Shown: one piece after another, positions 16,647 to 25,822 of the stretch
How positions within the stretch are numbered: the first letter of the stretch is position 1
Layout: every line of letters starts with the position of its first letter
Source: an uncultured Acidobacteriota bacterium
Lineage (GTDB): Bacteria; Acidobacteriota; Blastocatellia; Pyrinomonadales; Pyrinomonadaceae
Reading direction: 5' to 3'
DNA length: 64,000 nt
Assembly (NCBI GenBank): GCA_937859595.1
Contig: CALMAH010000015.1
Coordinates: forward strand, 124,001 to 188,000
Notes under the pieces: generated by a model
Seen by the model: the letters and a program-made list of their open reading frames with translations, nothing else
What the model was told of the DNA's origin: nothing
Database searches by the model: none
Program-made: the position numbers and the translations under genes

Positions 16647-18581
16647 TCATGTTGTCGAAAGCTTTGGTTTGGCCTTCGACTTACCCTTTACCTTCTTGGC
16701 GTTCTTTGGCACCGATTCTACCATTTGAGTCGAGCCCGGGTCCGCCGGCTTGTTGTAGTGGTTTATCACCATCTGCTGGCCAAAGCTGACGATATTCCCA
16801 AAGAACCAGTACAGTAGCAGCCCCGACGGAGCCGACCACATGATCCAGAGCATCATTACAGGCATGAGATAGGTCATCATCCTCTGCTGCATCTTCTGCT
16901 CGGGGGTGACCGCCGGGCCAGTCGGTGTAAATTTCATTGCCAGCACCATCGAGATGGCAAAACCGAACTCGAGTAAATGCCATGGGTCACCCGCCGAAAG
17001 ATCGGGTATCCAGGCAAAGCTTGCCTGGCGCGCTTGAAGCGATACGGTGATCGCAGTGTAAAAGGCGATCAAAAGTGGGAATTGCAGCAACATCGGCAGA
17101 CACCCTCCGATCGGCAGCGCGTCCTTTGTCAGCTTTAGCTGGTCCATCTGAAGCTGGCGCATTCGCGGGTCGTCCATCGGGACCCCCTTGTTTTGCATCG
17201 CCTTTATCTTCTCTTGCAGTTCCTTCATCTTTGGCGCGTTTCCGGCCGCCTTTTTGAAGGATTTTGACTGTTTCCACCTCAGCGGGAACAGCAGCGAATA
17301 AAAAAGGAACGTGAATACGATAATTGCAACGCCGTAGTTCTGCGTAATGCCGTTGAAATAGTTCAGCGCATATAAGATCGGTACTGAAAGCGGCTTTACA
17401 AAGAATCGCACGGGCCGATAGTTGCTGAAATTGATGATGTTGATAAAATCCAACTCGCGCCCGGCCAACTCGTCAAGCTCCTTCGTGATCGACGAAAGGT
17501 GGAAATAATCCTTTGTGCCGGTAAATACCCTTGTCACGGAGCCATCCGCATTTATCGGTACATAGGCGGTTACTAGATGCCGAGTTTCGCTTGTTCTTGG
17601 GCTACGAAGTATCCAGTCGAATATGCTCCAATAATAGGGCTCTGTTTCTTTCTCATACTTCGATGCCCTTAGCTCCAGACCGTTCGTCTGGGTCTGCGGG
17701 ATTGCCGCCATCGCAAAATATGTATCGCTAACTCCGGCCCAATCTACAACTCCCGGAACGGCTAATGTTGCATTACTGTTTGCATCGTATGTAAAGGAAT
17801 AGTATCCCTGATTTCGAATGATGTAGCCGTCCACAGCCGCTACTGCTTCGGATTCGATCTGATAAAACGTGTGATAATTGATCGCGTGGTCGCCGATACT
17901 CGCGCCGATCAAAAGCTTGGTATTCGGCACGCCTTGGCCATTCTTCTTCAGATCGATGGCCAGGTCGGAAACAAAGCTATCCGCCCGAAACAAGAAGGTC
18001 TTCTTGACCTCGGTACCCGCCCCGTCGGCCATCGTGAATTCGATCTGCCGCTCCTCGCCGGCGGCCAGCGTGATCTCGTCCTCTTCTAAAGAGATCTGAT
18101 AGTTCCTTCCATTAAGCCGCGCGTTCAACGCTTGATCGTCTGTATGAAGCCTGAAAGGCACCTCGCGAGGCTCCCGATTTAGTGCCTCCTGTGAGATCAG
18201 CTGCAATGGTTTCGGGTTCTCGGGCGTGGAACCATCCGCAAAGAGCGGCTCAAGACCCCCGTTGGTCCGATTATTCAGCAGTATCCAGCTAGTTGCTACC
18301 GCCCCTTTGCTGTCGAATTTTACTTCGTATAGCGGAGTTCGGATGGTGATCTCCCGATTCGGGGTCTCATCCGAAGTTGCCGTAATTTCGGCAGTGGGCT
18401 CGGCGGTTTGCAGTTCCGGTGAGGGCGAGGCCGGGGCCGATTCGGACTGCTCCGCGGCTCTGTTCGTGTTCTCAGGCGGCTTCGGCGGGGGATTCAGATA
18501 GGACCAAGCGAATAGGACCACCAGCGATAGCAGCGCCGCTGCCATGAATCGAAAATGATTTTGATTATTCTGTTGTTCCAC
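16647..18581 (-). CDS. yidC: Membrane protein insertase YidC
   Basis: This 644-residue protein of Gram-negative type has an N-terminal signal anchor (about 12-30), a proline/glutamate-rich linker, a large periplasmic domain (about 75-385) and a C-terminal insertase core of five membrane segments (IITQNYGVAIIVFTFLFYSL, GGCLPMLLQFPLLIAFY and others). The tail is lysine-rich, helping ribosome contact. It inserts membrane proteins alone or with SecYEG. The gene sits between yidD and khpB in the conserved order. Confidence 0.97.
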   Translation of the reverse strand: MEQQNNQNHFRFMAAALLSLVVLFAWSYLNPPPKPPENTNRAAEQSESAPASPSPELQTAEPTAEITATSDETPNREITIRTPLYEVKFDSKGAVATSWILLNNRTNGGLEPLFADGSTPENPKPLQLISQEALNREPREVPFRLHTDDQALNARLNGRNYQISLEEDEITLAAGEERQIEFTMADGAGTEVKKTFLFRADSFVSDLAIDLKKNGQGVPNTKLLIGASIGDHAINYHTFYQIESEAVAAVDGYIIRNQGYYSFTYDANSNATLAVPGVVDWAGVSDTYFAMAAIPQTQTNGLELRASKYEKETEPYYWSIFDWILRSPRTSETRHLVTAYVPINADGSVTRVFTGTKDYFHLSSITKELDELAGRELDFINIINFSNYRPVRFFVKPLSVPILYALNYFNGITQNYGVAIIVFTFLFYSLLFPLRWKQSKSFKKAAGNAPKMKELQEKIKAMQNKGVPMDDPRMRQLQMDQLKLTKDALPIGGCLPMLLQFPLLIAFYTAITVSLQARQASFAWIPDLSAGDPWHLLEFGFAISMVLAMKFTPTGPAVTPEQKMQQRMMTYLMPVMMLWIMWSAPSGLLLYWFFGNIVSFGQQMVINHYNKPADPGSTQMVESVPKNAKKVKGKSKAKPKLSTT

Positions 18582-18672
18582 AATTCAATTTCGGATCTTA
18601 GAAATGCGATCCTGGATCTGTCCTTTCACCTGCTGCGATCCTCTCAATCGCATTCGCTATAAGATCCTGCGA

Positions 18673-18882
18673 TCATCTCACTGGGTCGTGCCCTCCCTTG
18701 CAAAACGGCTGACATCGCAATATACGCTTCATGCCCATCAACGTTCCCTTTACCGCTCCGTACTTTTCTACTGCCTGCGCCGCGTATTCGGAACAAGTGG
18801 GCTCAAACCTGCACGCAGGCGGCAAAAAGGGCGACACGACCGCCTTATAGATACCGAGCAGATCAAGAACAAGAAATTTCAT
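18673..18882 (-). CDS. yidD: Membrane protein insertion efficiency factor YidD
   Basis: This 69-residue protein carries the family signatures PPACRFEPTCSEYAAQA and RCQPFCKGGHDPV. YidD proteins assist YidC-dependent insertion. It lies between rnpA and yidC, its usual place. The N-terminal hydrophobic/amphipathic helix associates with the inner membrane. Confidence 0.95.
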   Translation of the reverse strand: MKFLVLDLLGIYKAVVSPFLPPACRFEPTCSEYAAQAVEKYGAVKGTLMGMKRILRCQPFCKGGHDPVR

Positions 18883-18936
18883 CTATGCAAACTATTTTGC
18901 CACAAAGCTCTCTGCGTCAATAAAAGTCTGAGTCCT

Positions 18937-19455
18937 CTATTTTTTCCCTGCGGTTATTCTTTTCAATATGTCCCGAAACTCAGCCAGCGGTTTTTCAAGC
19001 TTTTTCCTCACCAACGGCCGTCGGGCATTCAATACCCAGTCATATTTAGTATCGATGGTATCGAGTTCGGTGCGGCTAAGACGGAAAGTCTCACGGAGAA
19101 GCCTTTTCGCACGGTTGCGGTCGTGAGCCTTGCCGATCGCCTTTCGTGTCGCCGTAACACCCAAACGATGCCGTCCCGCTTTTGAAGGCAAAAAGAAAAC
19201 CGTCATAAAACGGCCTTCGATACGCACTCCCTGTTCGTAAACACGAAGAAACTCGGCGCGTTTTAGCAGCCGAGCTTCCTTCGGTAAACCAAAGCCTAAT
19301 AATGCTGCGGCGTCAGGCGTTTGCGTCCCTTTGCCCGCCGACGTTTCAGAACCGCTCGGCCGTTCTTTGTCGCCATCCTTGCCCGAAACCCGTGCTTTTT
19401 GGCGCGGCGGCGGTTGTTTGGTTGGTAAGTTCTCTTCGGCATAATTGCTCTCCAT
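18937..19455 (-). CDS. rnpA: RNase P protein subunit with N-terminal extension overlapping rpmH
   Basis: The core (about residues 55-172) has [14 protein letters not shown] and the RNase P signature [15 protein letters not shown]. It binds the catalytic RNA for tRNA 5' maturation. In this frame no ATG, GTG or TTG occurs between codon 1 and the conserved core, so translation must begin at ATG 19455 (or GTG 19464) and read through a Pro/Ser/Lys-rich extension of about 50 residues. That extension is encoded by the same DNA as ribosomal protein L34 in another frame, as known in Thermus. A GGGTGA element lies 5 bases before ATG 19455. Confidence 0.9.
   Translation of the reverse strand: MESNYAEENLPTKQPPPRQKARVSGKDGDKERPSGSETSAGKGTQTPDAAALLGFGLPKEARLLKRAEFLRVYEQGVRIEGRFMTVFFLPSKAGRHRLGVTATRKAIGKAHDRNRAKRLLRETFRLSRTELDTIDTKYDWVLNARRPLVRKKLEKPLAEFRDILKRITAGKK
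19296..19442 (-). CDS. rpmH: Ribosomal protein bL34, nested inside rnpA
   Basis: The minus strand encodes a 48-residue protein starting [20 protein letters not shown] and ending with [11 protein letters not shown]. It is an unmistakable L34 with the conserved N-terminus and [12 protein letters not shown] tail. A GGAGAG ribosome site lies 5 bases before its ATG. The whole gene is inside the rnpA frame, offset by one reading frame and starting 13 bases after the rnpA ATG. It is short enough to be missed by automated gene calling. Confidence 0.97.
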   Translation of the reverse strand: MPKRTYQPNNRRRAKKHGFRARMATKNGRAVLKRRRAKGRKRLTPQHY

Positions 19456-19482
19456 GAAATTCACCCGAAAGTGAAAACCTAG

Positions 19483-19512
19483 AGTTTAAGGGAAATCGTC
19501 ATATCTTGTCAA
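19483..19512 (-). promoter_or_regulatory. Sigma-70 type promoter of the rpmH/rnpA operon
   Basis: On the minus strand a perfect TTGACA (-35, 19507-19512) is followed after 18 bases by TAAACT (-10, 19483-19488). The predicted transcript start near 19475 leaves only about 20 bases to the rnpA ATG and 34 to the rpmH ATG. One mRNA would therefore carry both nested starts. Confidence 0.6.
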
Positions 19513-19835
19513 AGCGACGGCTCGACGCTCTCACGTTGACCTTGTGCCGCCGCCAGCCGCCTCATCGCCCACCTCAACCCCTCCACGGTATGGACGGGAC
19601 GACCGAGATAATGTGCGAGACTTCGATATGTTGTCAAGCTCAATCGCCGAGGCGGAAAGGCGAAAACGTGAAAAGGATCATTTGTTTTTTTGAACGGTCA
19701 ACCCCTCTTTTCCGGTGAAGAAGACACTAGCTGTGGCAGGTTGGCTCGACATCTTATGCTCTTGATAGACAGTGACCGGTATCGGCCATCGATATCAGAT
19801 ATTTGGTAACGATTGTGCTGGGCAACGACCTATCA
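19513..19835. other. Non-coding stretch upstream of the rpmH operon
   Basis: Apart from the promoter at its edge I see no convincing gene, RNA or repeat in these roughly 320 bases. The open frames here are short and lack family resemblance or ribosome sites. Confidence 0.5.
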
Positions 19836-20576
19836 CTACTTTTCTACAACACGTGTCGCGGTGGTGGGCGTACCCCAAGTGACAAATTGCAAAGATCGAC
19901 CGTCCGGGGCGAAGCGAAGCTCGAATGGACGTTCCGCCGCAATGAAATGCACCGCCGACGCGGGCCGAAAGGTGAATTTGACCTCCTGTCCGGTAATAGT
20001 GCCGATCAGCTTGTCGCTTTCGTGTACAAGAACGAGTTCCATTGGCGGATCTAGTGACAACGCCCAGCGCCCAGTGAGTGCACGGAGTGCGGCTTCAGAC
20101 TGCGGGACATGCACGAAGGGCAAAGCCTCGTCACGCACGATCGTCGCCGTATCAGCCCGCAGTCGCCAAACGCCGTCAGCCTCACGCACCCAGAGTGCGG
20201 TCCAGCGCGATCGGCTGATCCGCGGTAACCCACCGTAATAGCTCGCTACGCTGCTTTCGAGCCCGCGAAGCAGCACCACGTCGTCCGCGATCCGGATAGC
20301 CTCGTCCTCGGAGCTCTCAGACGAAACAATTCGCCGTTTATCCTCTTCGCGTCTCTGCTCGAGGATGTCCAAAGTGACGCGCTTACCGCTAATGTCAATG
20401 TACACGTATTCCTTCGACAGCCCGGCGCGGTATGCAGCCATGTCACCTCGTCCATGTGCAGCCGCGATCTCAGCGTCGCGGGCGAGCACCTCGGCTATAA
20501 CAGCATCGTTCGAATCCTTTGCCAGGCAAGCGCCCGCCACCAGCACGACCACTAAAATTGTTAATTCGCGCATCAT
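19836..20576 (-). CDS. Secreted NTF2-like (DUF4440/SnoaL-type) protein
   Basis: This 246-residue protein has a signal sequence (MMRELTILVVVLVAGACLA, possibly with lipobox GAC). The N-terminal half resembles DUF4440/SnoaL-like proteins: VLARDAEIAAAHGRGDMAAYRAGL, then ISRSRWTALWVREADGVWRL. The C-terminal half (about 150-246) is an unassigned beta-rich domain. The start at 20576 is chosen for the AGGAG site six bases upstream; a longer frame from 20756 lacks support. Function is unknown; the fold often binds small hydrophobic ligands. Confidence 0.72.
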   Translation of the reverse strand: MMRELTILVVVLVAGACLAKDSNDAVIAEVLARDAEIAAAHGRGDMAAYRAGLSKEYVYIDISGKRVTLDILEQRREEDKRRIVSSESSEDEAIRIADDVVLLRGLESSVASYYGGLPRISRSRWTALWVREADGVWRLRADTATIVRDEALPFVHVPQSEAALRALTGRWALSLDPPMELVLVHESDKLIGTITGQEVKFTFRPASAVHFIAAERPFELRFAPDGRSLQFVTWGTPTTATRVVEK

Positions 20577-20783
20577 ATGTTTCTCCTGAGTCTGGCCCGC
20601 AACGACGAACAGTCGACCCCGATAGTAGTAGCCGGAGTAAGCTACCGCGGACCATTTATCTATTGCATTTGGGCACCGCAGAGAATACATTAGCCGGATG
20701 GGGTTATCAAGATTGAATCTCTCCCGATTGGCACCGAGAATTCTGCCGTCAGGCAATGTTCGAGGTTTCGTCAGTTGTAAAAC

Positions 20784-21365
20784 TCATTCTCCAGGGTGAA
20801 AATGCGGATCGGCGACGATCTTTATTGCATCAATGTACGCACTGTGCTCGTGTTCGAGGATGCGGGCGGCAAGGGTTTCGGGCGTGTCGTCGGCGAGGAC
20901 GAGGACTTCGCGTTGAAGGATGATCGGGCCGGCGTCGAGCTCTTCATTTACGAAATGCACGGTGCAGCCGGAGCGAGTTTCGCCAGCGGCGAGGACGCGT
21001 TCGTGAACATCTAGGCCAGGATACGCAGGCAACAGACTTGGGTGAATGTTGATTATTTGGTCGGGAAACGACTGAACGAACATGGGCGAGAGCAGCCGCA
21101 TGTAACCTGCCAGACAGACCAATTCAACCCCGCGTTCCTTTAATTCGCTGACAATCTCAGCATCATGTTCCTCACGAGTGCGGCCGCGGCGTTCGATGAC
21201 GATCGCCTCGACGCCTTTTTTGCGCGCCTTTTCAAGCCCGTCGGCCTGCGGCTTGTCGCTGATAACTGCCTCGACGGTCGAATCAGGTATCTCGCCCCTT
21301 TTAACGGCGTCGATTATCGCCTCCATATTTGATCCCCGACCCGAGATGAGTATTCCAATTTTCAT
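20784..21365 (-). CDS. purN: Phosphoribosylglycinamide formyltransferase PurN
   Basis: This 193-residue enzyme transfers a formyl group from 10-formyl-THF to GAR in purine synthesis. Visible motifs are the N-terminal ISGRGSNMEAI, the catalytic IINIHPSLLPAYPG (Asn and His) and the late DAGPII with the conserved Asp. The start at 21365 (MKIGILISG) matches the family; upstream in-frame sequence is not PurN-like. purM lies about 2 kb away on the same strand, separated by unrelated genes. Confidence 0.96.
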   Translation of the reverse strand: MKIGILISGRGSNMEAIIDAVKRGEIPDSTVEAVISDKPQADGLEKARKKGVEAIVIERRGRTREEHDAEIVSELKERGVELVCLAGYMRLLSPMFVQSFPDQIINIHPSLLPAYPGLDVHERVLAAGETRSGCTVHFVNEELDAGPIILQREVLVLADDTPETLAARILEHEHSAYIDAIKIVADPHFHPGE

Positions 21366-21532
21366 TGCCTTATTAAGTATCCCTAACCAAACCGGCGACC
21401 ATAAATTGCCAAGTTCCGGGCCAAAATCCCCTTCGCGAGAAATAGTGCTTGACGTATTAGCTGAATGAGGCATACTATCACGTCAAAGAGACTGTTTTCT
21501 ATTTTTTCAATACGTCAGATGGAGGAACCAGA

Positions 21533-22033
21533 GTGGCTATAATTTCAGGGAAAAGAATCGTAACAATAATCGCTTTTACTTTTACGCTTTTCACGTTTCA
21601 GTTCGTCGCCGTACCCAACGCGTATATGCAGGGGCCGAACTCCCAGCTAGCGGCATCGGACCGCATTCATAAGAAAATTACGCGGGACCAGATCAGAGCC
21701 ATCATGGTTCGCGAAGGTTACTCCGTAACCACAGATGAGGACGGAGACATAGTTTGGAAGATCGAGGGATACAGCACGCTGATGCTCGTGGCGAGCGACA
21801 GTGAATCCCTGATGTTCAGTTCGTCGTTTACGGACAGTAAAGCTACTCTAGAAAAAACTAACGAATGGAACCGGAAGGCGAAATACTCGCGCTCCTACAT
21901 CGACAATGATGGCGATCCCGTTCTAGAACTTGATCTGGATCTTGCCGGCGGGGTAACCGACGCTCGCATCGTTGATTTTCTGAAAACCTGTCGCGGCGCA
22001 TTCGTTGATTGGGTCTCAGAGGTGGTTAGATAG
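21533..22033 (+). CDS. Secreted YbjN-domain protein
   Basis: This 166-residue protein has a signal sequence (about 8-30) and a YbjN-like domain from about 45, with ITRDQIRAIMVREGYSVTTD, DGDIVWKIEG, LEKTNEWNRKAKYSR and a DGDPVLELDLDL strand. YbjN-family proteins are adaptor-like and of uncertain function. It starts at GTG with a clear GGAGGA site 6 bases upstream. It diverges from purN. Confidence 0.8.
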   Translation: MAIISGKRIVTIIAFTFTLFTFQFVAVPNAYMQGPNSQLAASDRIHKKITRDQIRAIMVREGYSVTTDEDGDIVWKIEGYSTLMLVASDSESLMFSSSFTDSKATLEKTNEWNRKAKYSRSYIDNDGDPVLELDLDLAGGVTDARIVDFLKTCRGAFVDWVSEVVR

Positions 22034-22043
22034 ATCGCTACGA

Positions 22044-22067
22044 GAGACACGGGTTACACTGTGTCTC
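22044..22067. terminator. Hairpin between convergent genes
   Basis: GAGACAC...GTGTCTC forms a 7-base-pair stem with a 10-base loop, starting 11 bases after the YbjN stop codon. There is no U-tract, so factor-independent termination is uncertain. Confidence 0.4.
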
Positions 22068-22234
22068 AACGCAAGACACAAATTTCAATATCGGTCCACC
22101 CCTGCGCCGTCCACTTGTGTGTCATCTGATCCCGACGGCTGTAGTCTGTCGCAAATCAACATCGCGATTGTCGGTCAGGATATTTCGGCCGTGTTCGGCC
22201 CGCACCCTGAGACGAGAATCTCCATTTTCACAAG

Positions 22235-23377
22235 TCAGTAAAACCTCAGCTCTTCATACGAATGTGCATCATAGATGAGGTCTCGTATCTTGGGATTCTG
22301 AACGTACTGGATCTTTGTCAAGAGCCCCTGATCGGAAATTCGTGAAAGACCTATATAGAAACCGGCGGCAGTCGATTCGGCGATCAGCCATTGCCGCTGG
22401 TCCCATTTGAAATCGAGCTTGTTCTCGTTGACGAAATCGCCCTGCGGGACCGCGATCGTAATATGCCGGGGAGAATAAAGCATCAGATATTCCTCATTGA
22501 TCTGTTCAAGAAGCGAGGCCAGCAAGATGGTCTTGTTGCTGCAATCGCCTGAACGCGTCATCAACGTTTCGTTTGGCCGCTTTAGTTTTTCACGGGGGGC
22601 CACGGCCTCGGTATAGCTGTATTCGATCTCGTGCGAGACAAAATCGAGAAGTCGCTGTATGCGCGCCTCTCGCGAATCGCCCACATCCCTTAATAACTCT
22701 TCGACGAGACGCATCAGCGAGGGCTCTCCGGGCTTGGCGACCATTATCCCGTGATTCGCAAAAAAGAACTGCGGCTCGTGGGATGACTCAGGCGATCGTG
22801 TGACCAGGCTACCGCCATAGATCTGAGAGTTGTTCGAAAAGTCTCTGATCTCGGCAGGACTCAGAGTGTAACTGACGCTCAAGTATGGAAAATTCAAAGT
22901 AGCGTCGGTGTCCAGCCTGATATTGCTAGGCGCAGTCTTGAAGAATCGGGCCGCATCCGGCGTTATAGTGAGAGTATAATTGTCCAGCGTGATCTTTCCC
23001 TCACCCTGGCTTCCGAAGTTGATCTTTGCTGCGTCAATGATGTGCTTGGCAAGAAATTCCTGAAAATCTTCTTCGGAGGTTTCGGGATAGGTAAAATAAA
23101 CCTCCTTTCTCTGCCAAGCGTATGATGTGACCCGGCCTTTGCCAAGGAGTTGCTCCCGGAACTCATCGCCGGAGAAGCTCGGTTGGGCAAGAAGGAACAA
23201 GTAAGCCTCGCGAATCTCGGCGGCTATTCTCACTGATGGGTCCGGTGGAACGGGTCTAGTGTATCTATAAACCCCAAACCCTACCGCCGCAAAAACCACA
23301 AAGGCGATCAAGGCGATGATAAATACCTTTCCACGACCCGATCTGTCCTCGGTCTCAAACAAACTTCCGGATGCCAT
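22235..23377 (-). CDS. Membrane-anchored transglutaminase-like protein
   Basis: This 380-residue protein has a short cytoplasmic tail, one membrane segment (about 17-39) and an extracytoplasmic domain. Near 270-340 it has a transglutaminase-like triad: Cys in TRSGDCSNKTILLASLLEQ, His in SPRHITIAV and an acidic residue after a Trp in WLIAEST. The preceding region (about 45-230) is unassigned. Such proteins often act as proteases or structural crosslinkers. It lies 42 bases after purM on the same strand but is probably functionally unrelated. Confidence 0.75.
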   Translation of the reverse strand: MASGSLFETEDRSGRGKVFIIALIAFVVFAAVGFGVYRYTRPVPPDPSVRIAAEIREAYLFLLAQPSFSGDEFREQLLGKGRVTSYAWQRKEVYFTYPETSEEDFQEFLAKHIIDAAKINFGSQGEGKITLDNYTLTITPDAARFFKTAPSNIRLDTDATLNFPYLSVSYTLSPAEIRDFSNNSQIYGGSLVTRSPESSHEPQFFFANHGIMVAKPGEPSLMRLVEELLRDVGDSREARIQRLLDFVSHEIEYSYTEAVAPREKLKRPNETLMTRSGDCSNKTILLASLLEQINEEYLMLYSPRHITIAVPQGDFVNENKLDFKWDQRQWLIAESTAAGFYIGLSRISDQGLLTKIQYVQNPKIRDLIYDAHSYEELRFY

Positions 23378-23419
23378 ACATCACTCCAACTGTTCTTCTC
23401 AGTTGCCCCAATAGTGCTT

Positions 23420-24499
23420 TTAACCCTGATTACCCAAGATAGAGACCGATGCGTTCCCGGCTTTGGTATTGCCTATCACGAAGCAGCCCGGAATCTTTGC
23501 CGCGAGATCATTGTGTACTTCGGACGAGCAAATTACGACCATGCCAATGCCCATATTAAATGTGCGGAACATCTCGCTGTCGGAGACGTTGCCGAGGCGT
23601 TGCATCATGCCGAAGATGGGGGGTTCGGGCCATGAACCGCGATTTATCTCTACAGCGACCCCCTCGGGTAGAATGCGAGGTATATTTTCCAGGAAACCGC
23701 CGCCGGTAATGTGCGCAATGCCCTTTATTATTCCGCTTGGCCGTCCGGCATCCTCACCCCCTCTCGATTTTCCGCCTGCGCTATCGAGCAGCGGGCCGAT
23801 CTGCGGAAGGAAAGAAGAATGTGTGGCGAGGAGAGCTTCGCCGACAGTTGTTCCAAGATCTTCTACATAGGAATCGACCTTATAACCACCGACCTCGAAA
23901 AAGAGTTTGCGGGCGAGCGAATAGCCATTTGTCTGAAGGCCGGTTGACGGAATGCCGAGAACCACATCGCCGGGTTTAACACTTTTGCCGTCGATCACGT
24001 TCTTTTTATCTACGACACCGACGATAAAACCCGCGAGGTCGTATTCGCCGGGCGGATAGAAATCGGGCATCTCCGCCGTTTCTCCGCCGAGCAGGACGCA
24101 GCCGTTCTCCCGGCAGGCGCGTGCCATGCCTTCGACGACAGCGGCGGTCACATCAGGGTCTAGTTTTCCAGTGGCGAAATAATCCAGGAAAAACAGCGGA
24201 CGCGCGCCCTGCACCAAAATGTCGTTTACGCAATGGTTTACAAGATCCGCTCCAACCGTGCCGTGGACACCTGTCTCGAAAGCGATCTTCAGCTTTGTCC
24301 CTACGCCGTCCGCAGAAGCGACCAGTATCGGCTCGGCCATTCCCGGAAACGCACCGGAGAACATCCCGCCAAAACTGCCGATCTCCGTCAGGGTCCGCTC
24401 ATTGAATGTGCTCCGCGCATATTCGCGGATCTTGGCCAATGCCATGTTGGCGTTGTCAATGGAAACGCCGGCATCGGCGTATGAGATCGGTTTTGTCAT
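23420..24499 (-). CDS. purM: Phosphoribosylformylglycinamidine cyclo-ligase PurM
   Basis: This 359-residue AIR synthetase closes the imidazole ring in purine synthesis. The family start SYADAGVSIDNANMAL, the ATP-site SADGVGTKLKIAFETG and CVLLGGETAEMPDFY, and the C-terminal GIAHITGGGFLENIPRILP are all present. The length is near normal, with a small insertion around 235-245 (GGKSRGGEDAGRPSG). It lies 6 bases after the arylamine acetyltransferase gene, so they likely share a transcript. Confidence 0.97.
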   Translation of the reverse strand: MTKPISYADAGVSIDNANMALAKIREYARSTFNERTLTEIGSFGGMFSGAFPGMAEPILVASADGVGTKLKIAFETGVHGTVGADLVNHCVNDILVQGARPLFFLDYFATGKLDPDVTAAVVEGMARACRENGCVLLGGETAEMPDFYPPGEYDLAGFIVGVVDKKNVIDGKSVKPGDVVLGIPSTGLQTNGYSLARKLFFEVGGYKVDSYVEDLGTTVGEALLATHSSFLPQIGPLLDSAGGKSRGGEDAGRPSGIIKGIAHITGGGFLENIPRILPEGVAVEINRGSWPEPPIFGMMQRLGNVSDSEMFRTFNMGIGMVVICSSEVHNDLAAKIPGCFVIGNTKAGNASVSILGNQG

Positions 24500-24505
24500 T
24501 GACCT

Positions 24506-25264
24506 TTATTGTATCCATCGGATACCGAATTCGTCATCAAGCAGCTTGTCGAATTCAGCTGCGGAGCCGACCGTACGCTCATGGCTGCGACCGTTATCGG
24601 TTATTAAGTACTTGTTGTCTGTCAAAGTTCGCCTTCCTGTTTCTGTCATGATCGAGCAAAGCCTACCCTTTGTGAAATGCGAGTCGGGTGATGTCTGATG
24701 GAAGTGGCACATTTCAGCAAACTCGGAAAGCTCGCGGACATTGTCGGTGAAAATATACTGGCTTCGCCATTTATCACCGTCCCGTTTTGCAACCTCCAGA
24801 TATCTATCGTCGTAGCGGCGGACGACAAATTCGCCTGCCCGGTCCGCTTGTACCAAATCTTCAACAATTTTCAGCGGTTCTGCCGTAAAATCACCGAAAC
24901 CGACATCCGCCAAAAAATCAATCTCGCCGAGTGTGACAATAATCGCCGCGTGGTCAAATTCGGGCCCATATCCCTTTCCGTTAAAGACCCGTGCTGACAC
25001 CAGCCTTGCTGCAAAGCCAAGACCGAGAAGTAGCTCATTGAATAGACCGTTCAGCTCATAACAGAACCCGCCACGGCGGTAGATCACGATCTTTTCGAAG
25101 AAACGGCCGATGTCCGGAACTATGGTCTTGCCCCAGTGAATATCAAGATTTTCGAACGGTATGCTCGTCAGGTGCCGCCGTTGTAGTAATTTCAACAACG
25201 TCGTATCAATACTCAATGAGGGTTCAGCTACCCCGATCCTCTTCAGATAAGCACTTGTGTCCAT
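24506..25264 (-). CDS. nat: Arylamine N-acetyltransferase
   Basis: This 252-residue cytoplasmic enzyme transfers acetyl from acetyl-CoA to arylamines and hydrazines. The catalytic Cys-His-Asp triad is visible: Cys in YRRGGFCYELNGLFNELL (near 70), His in FDHAAIIV and Asp in FLADVGFGDFTAEPL. N-terminal YLKRIGV and LTSIPFENLDIH match the family. The natural substrate is unknown. It precedes purM by 6 bases and diverges from a small hypothetical gene. Confidence 0.93.
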   Translation of the reverse strand: MDTSAYLKRIGVAEPSLSIDTTLLKLLQRRHLTSIPFENLDIHWGKTIVPDIGRFFEKIVIYRRGGFCYELNGLFNELLLGLGFAARLVSARVFNGKGYGPEFDHAAIIVTLGEIDFLADVGFGDFTAEPLKIVEDLVQADRAGEFVVRRYDDRYLEVAKRDGDKWRSQYIFTDNVRELSEFAEMCHFHQTSPDSHFTKGRLCSIMTETGRRTLTDNKYLITDNGRSHERTVGSAAEFDKLLDDEFGIRWIQ

Positions 25265-25366
25265 TCGAGCCTATACGTGATTATAGCCATTGCAGGCTCT
25301 CGTTGACTATTCGCCGATCTAGCGATTAGCATTTCTTAAGGGCCGGCGACTCCCGGCGAATAAACT

Positions 25367-25750
25367 ATGAGCTACACATTGCACGACATGGGGTCGGAGG
25401 GTTACGAATTTTCGGCAAACGTATGGAACTGGAAAGCGGCTCTCGAAATCATCAAGGCTCTGGACATAATCAGCGAGGGCAAGGTGCGCCAAATGGGCTA
25501 CAATGCCTTGGGTGTAAAGGTTGAGATCGATGATGCTCATACAATCGGAGAGAGACTACGAGACGAGATCTTGCCGAAAATTTCGCCAAACAAACGAATG
25601 TTTGCCGACGGCACCATCACCGACGAACCGGACGACGGCACTATTTACAGAGACGAAGTTGAGCAGTGGAAAAACTATAGCGTCAGCCACGATTGGGTCA
25701 AGGATTTTTCGGATTTCTGCCTTAGGTCGAAAGGTTTTCAGATATACTAG
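25367..25750 (+). CDS. Hypothetical protein, 127 residues
   Basis: Not recognised. The protein is soluble and mixed alpha/beta, with Trp/Tyr-rich segments (SANVWNWKAALEIIKAL) and an acidic middle. No signal peptide or membrane segment is evident. It lies between the divergent nat gene and the DUF445 gene. The even composition looks like true coding sequence. Confidence 0.65.
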   Translation: MSYTLHDMGSEGYEFSANVWNWKAALEIIKALDIISEGKVRQMGYNALGVKVEIDDAHTIGERLRDEILPKISPNKRMFADGTITDEPDDGTIYRDEVEQWKNYSVSHDWVKDFSDFCLRSKGFQIY

Positions 25751-25822
25751 CGACGATGTTTTTATGTCCCTTTTGAACGACCGCCACGGGTAATTTTCAA
25801 CGCCGAGGCCCAGCCCTTCCCG

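Noticed and set aside
21366..21473. Longer PurN start
   Set aside because: The extra residues are unlike PurN, and the family start MKIGILISG is at 21365.
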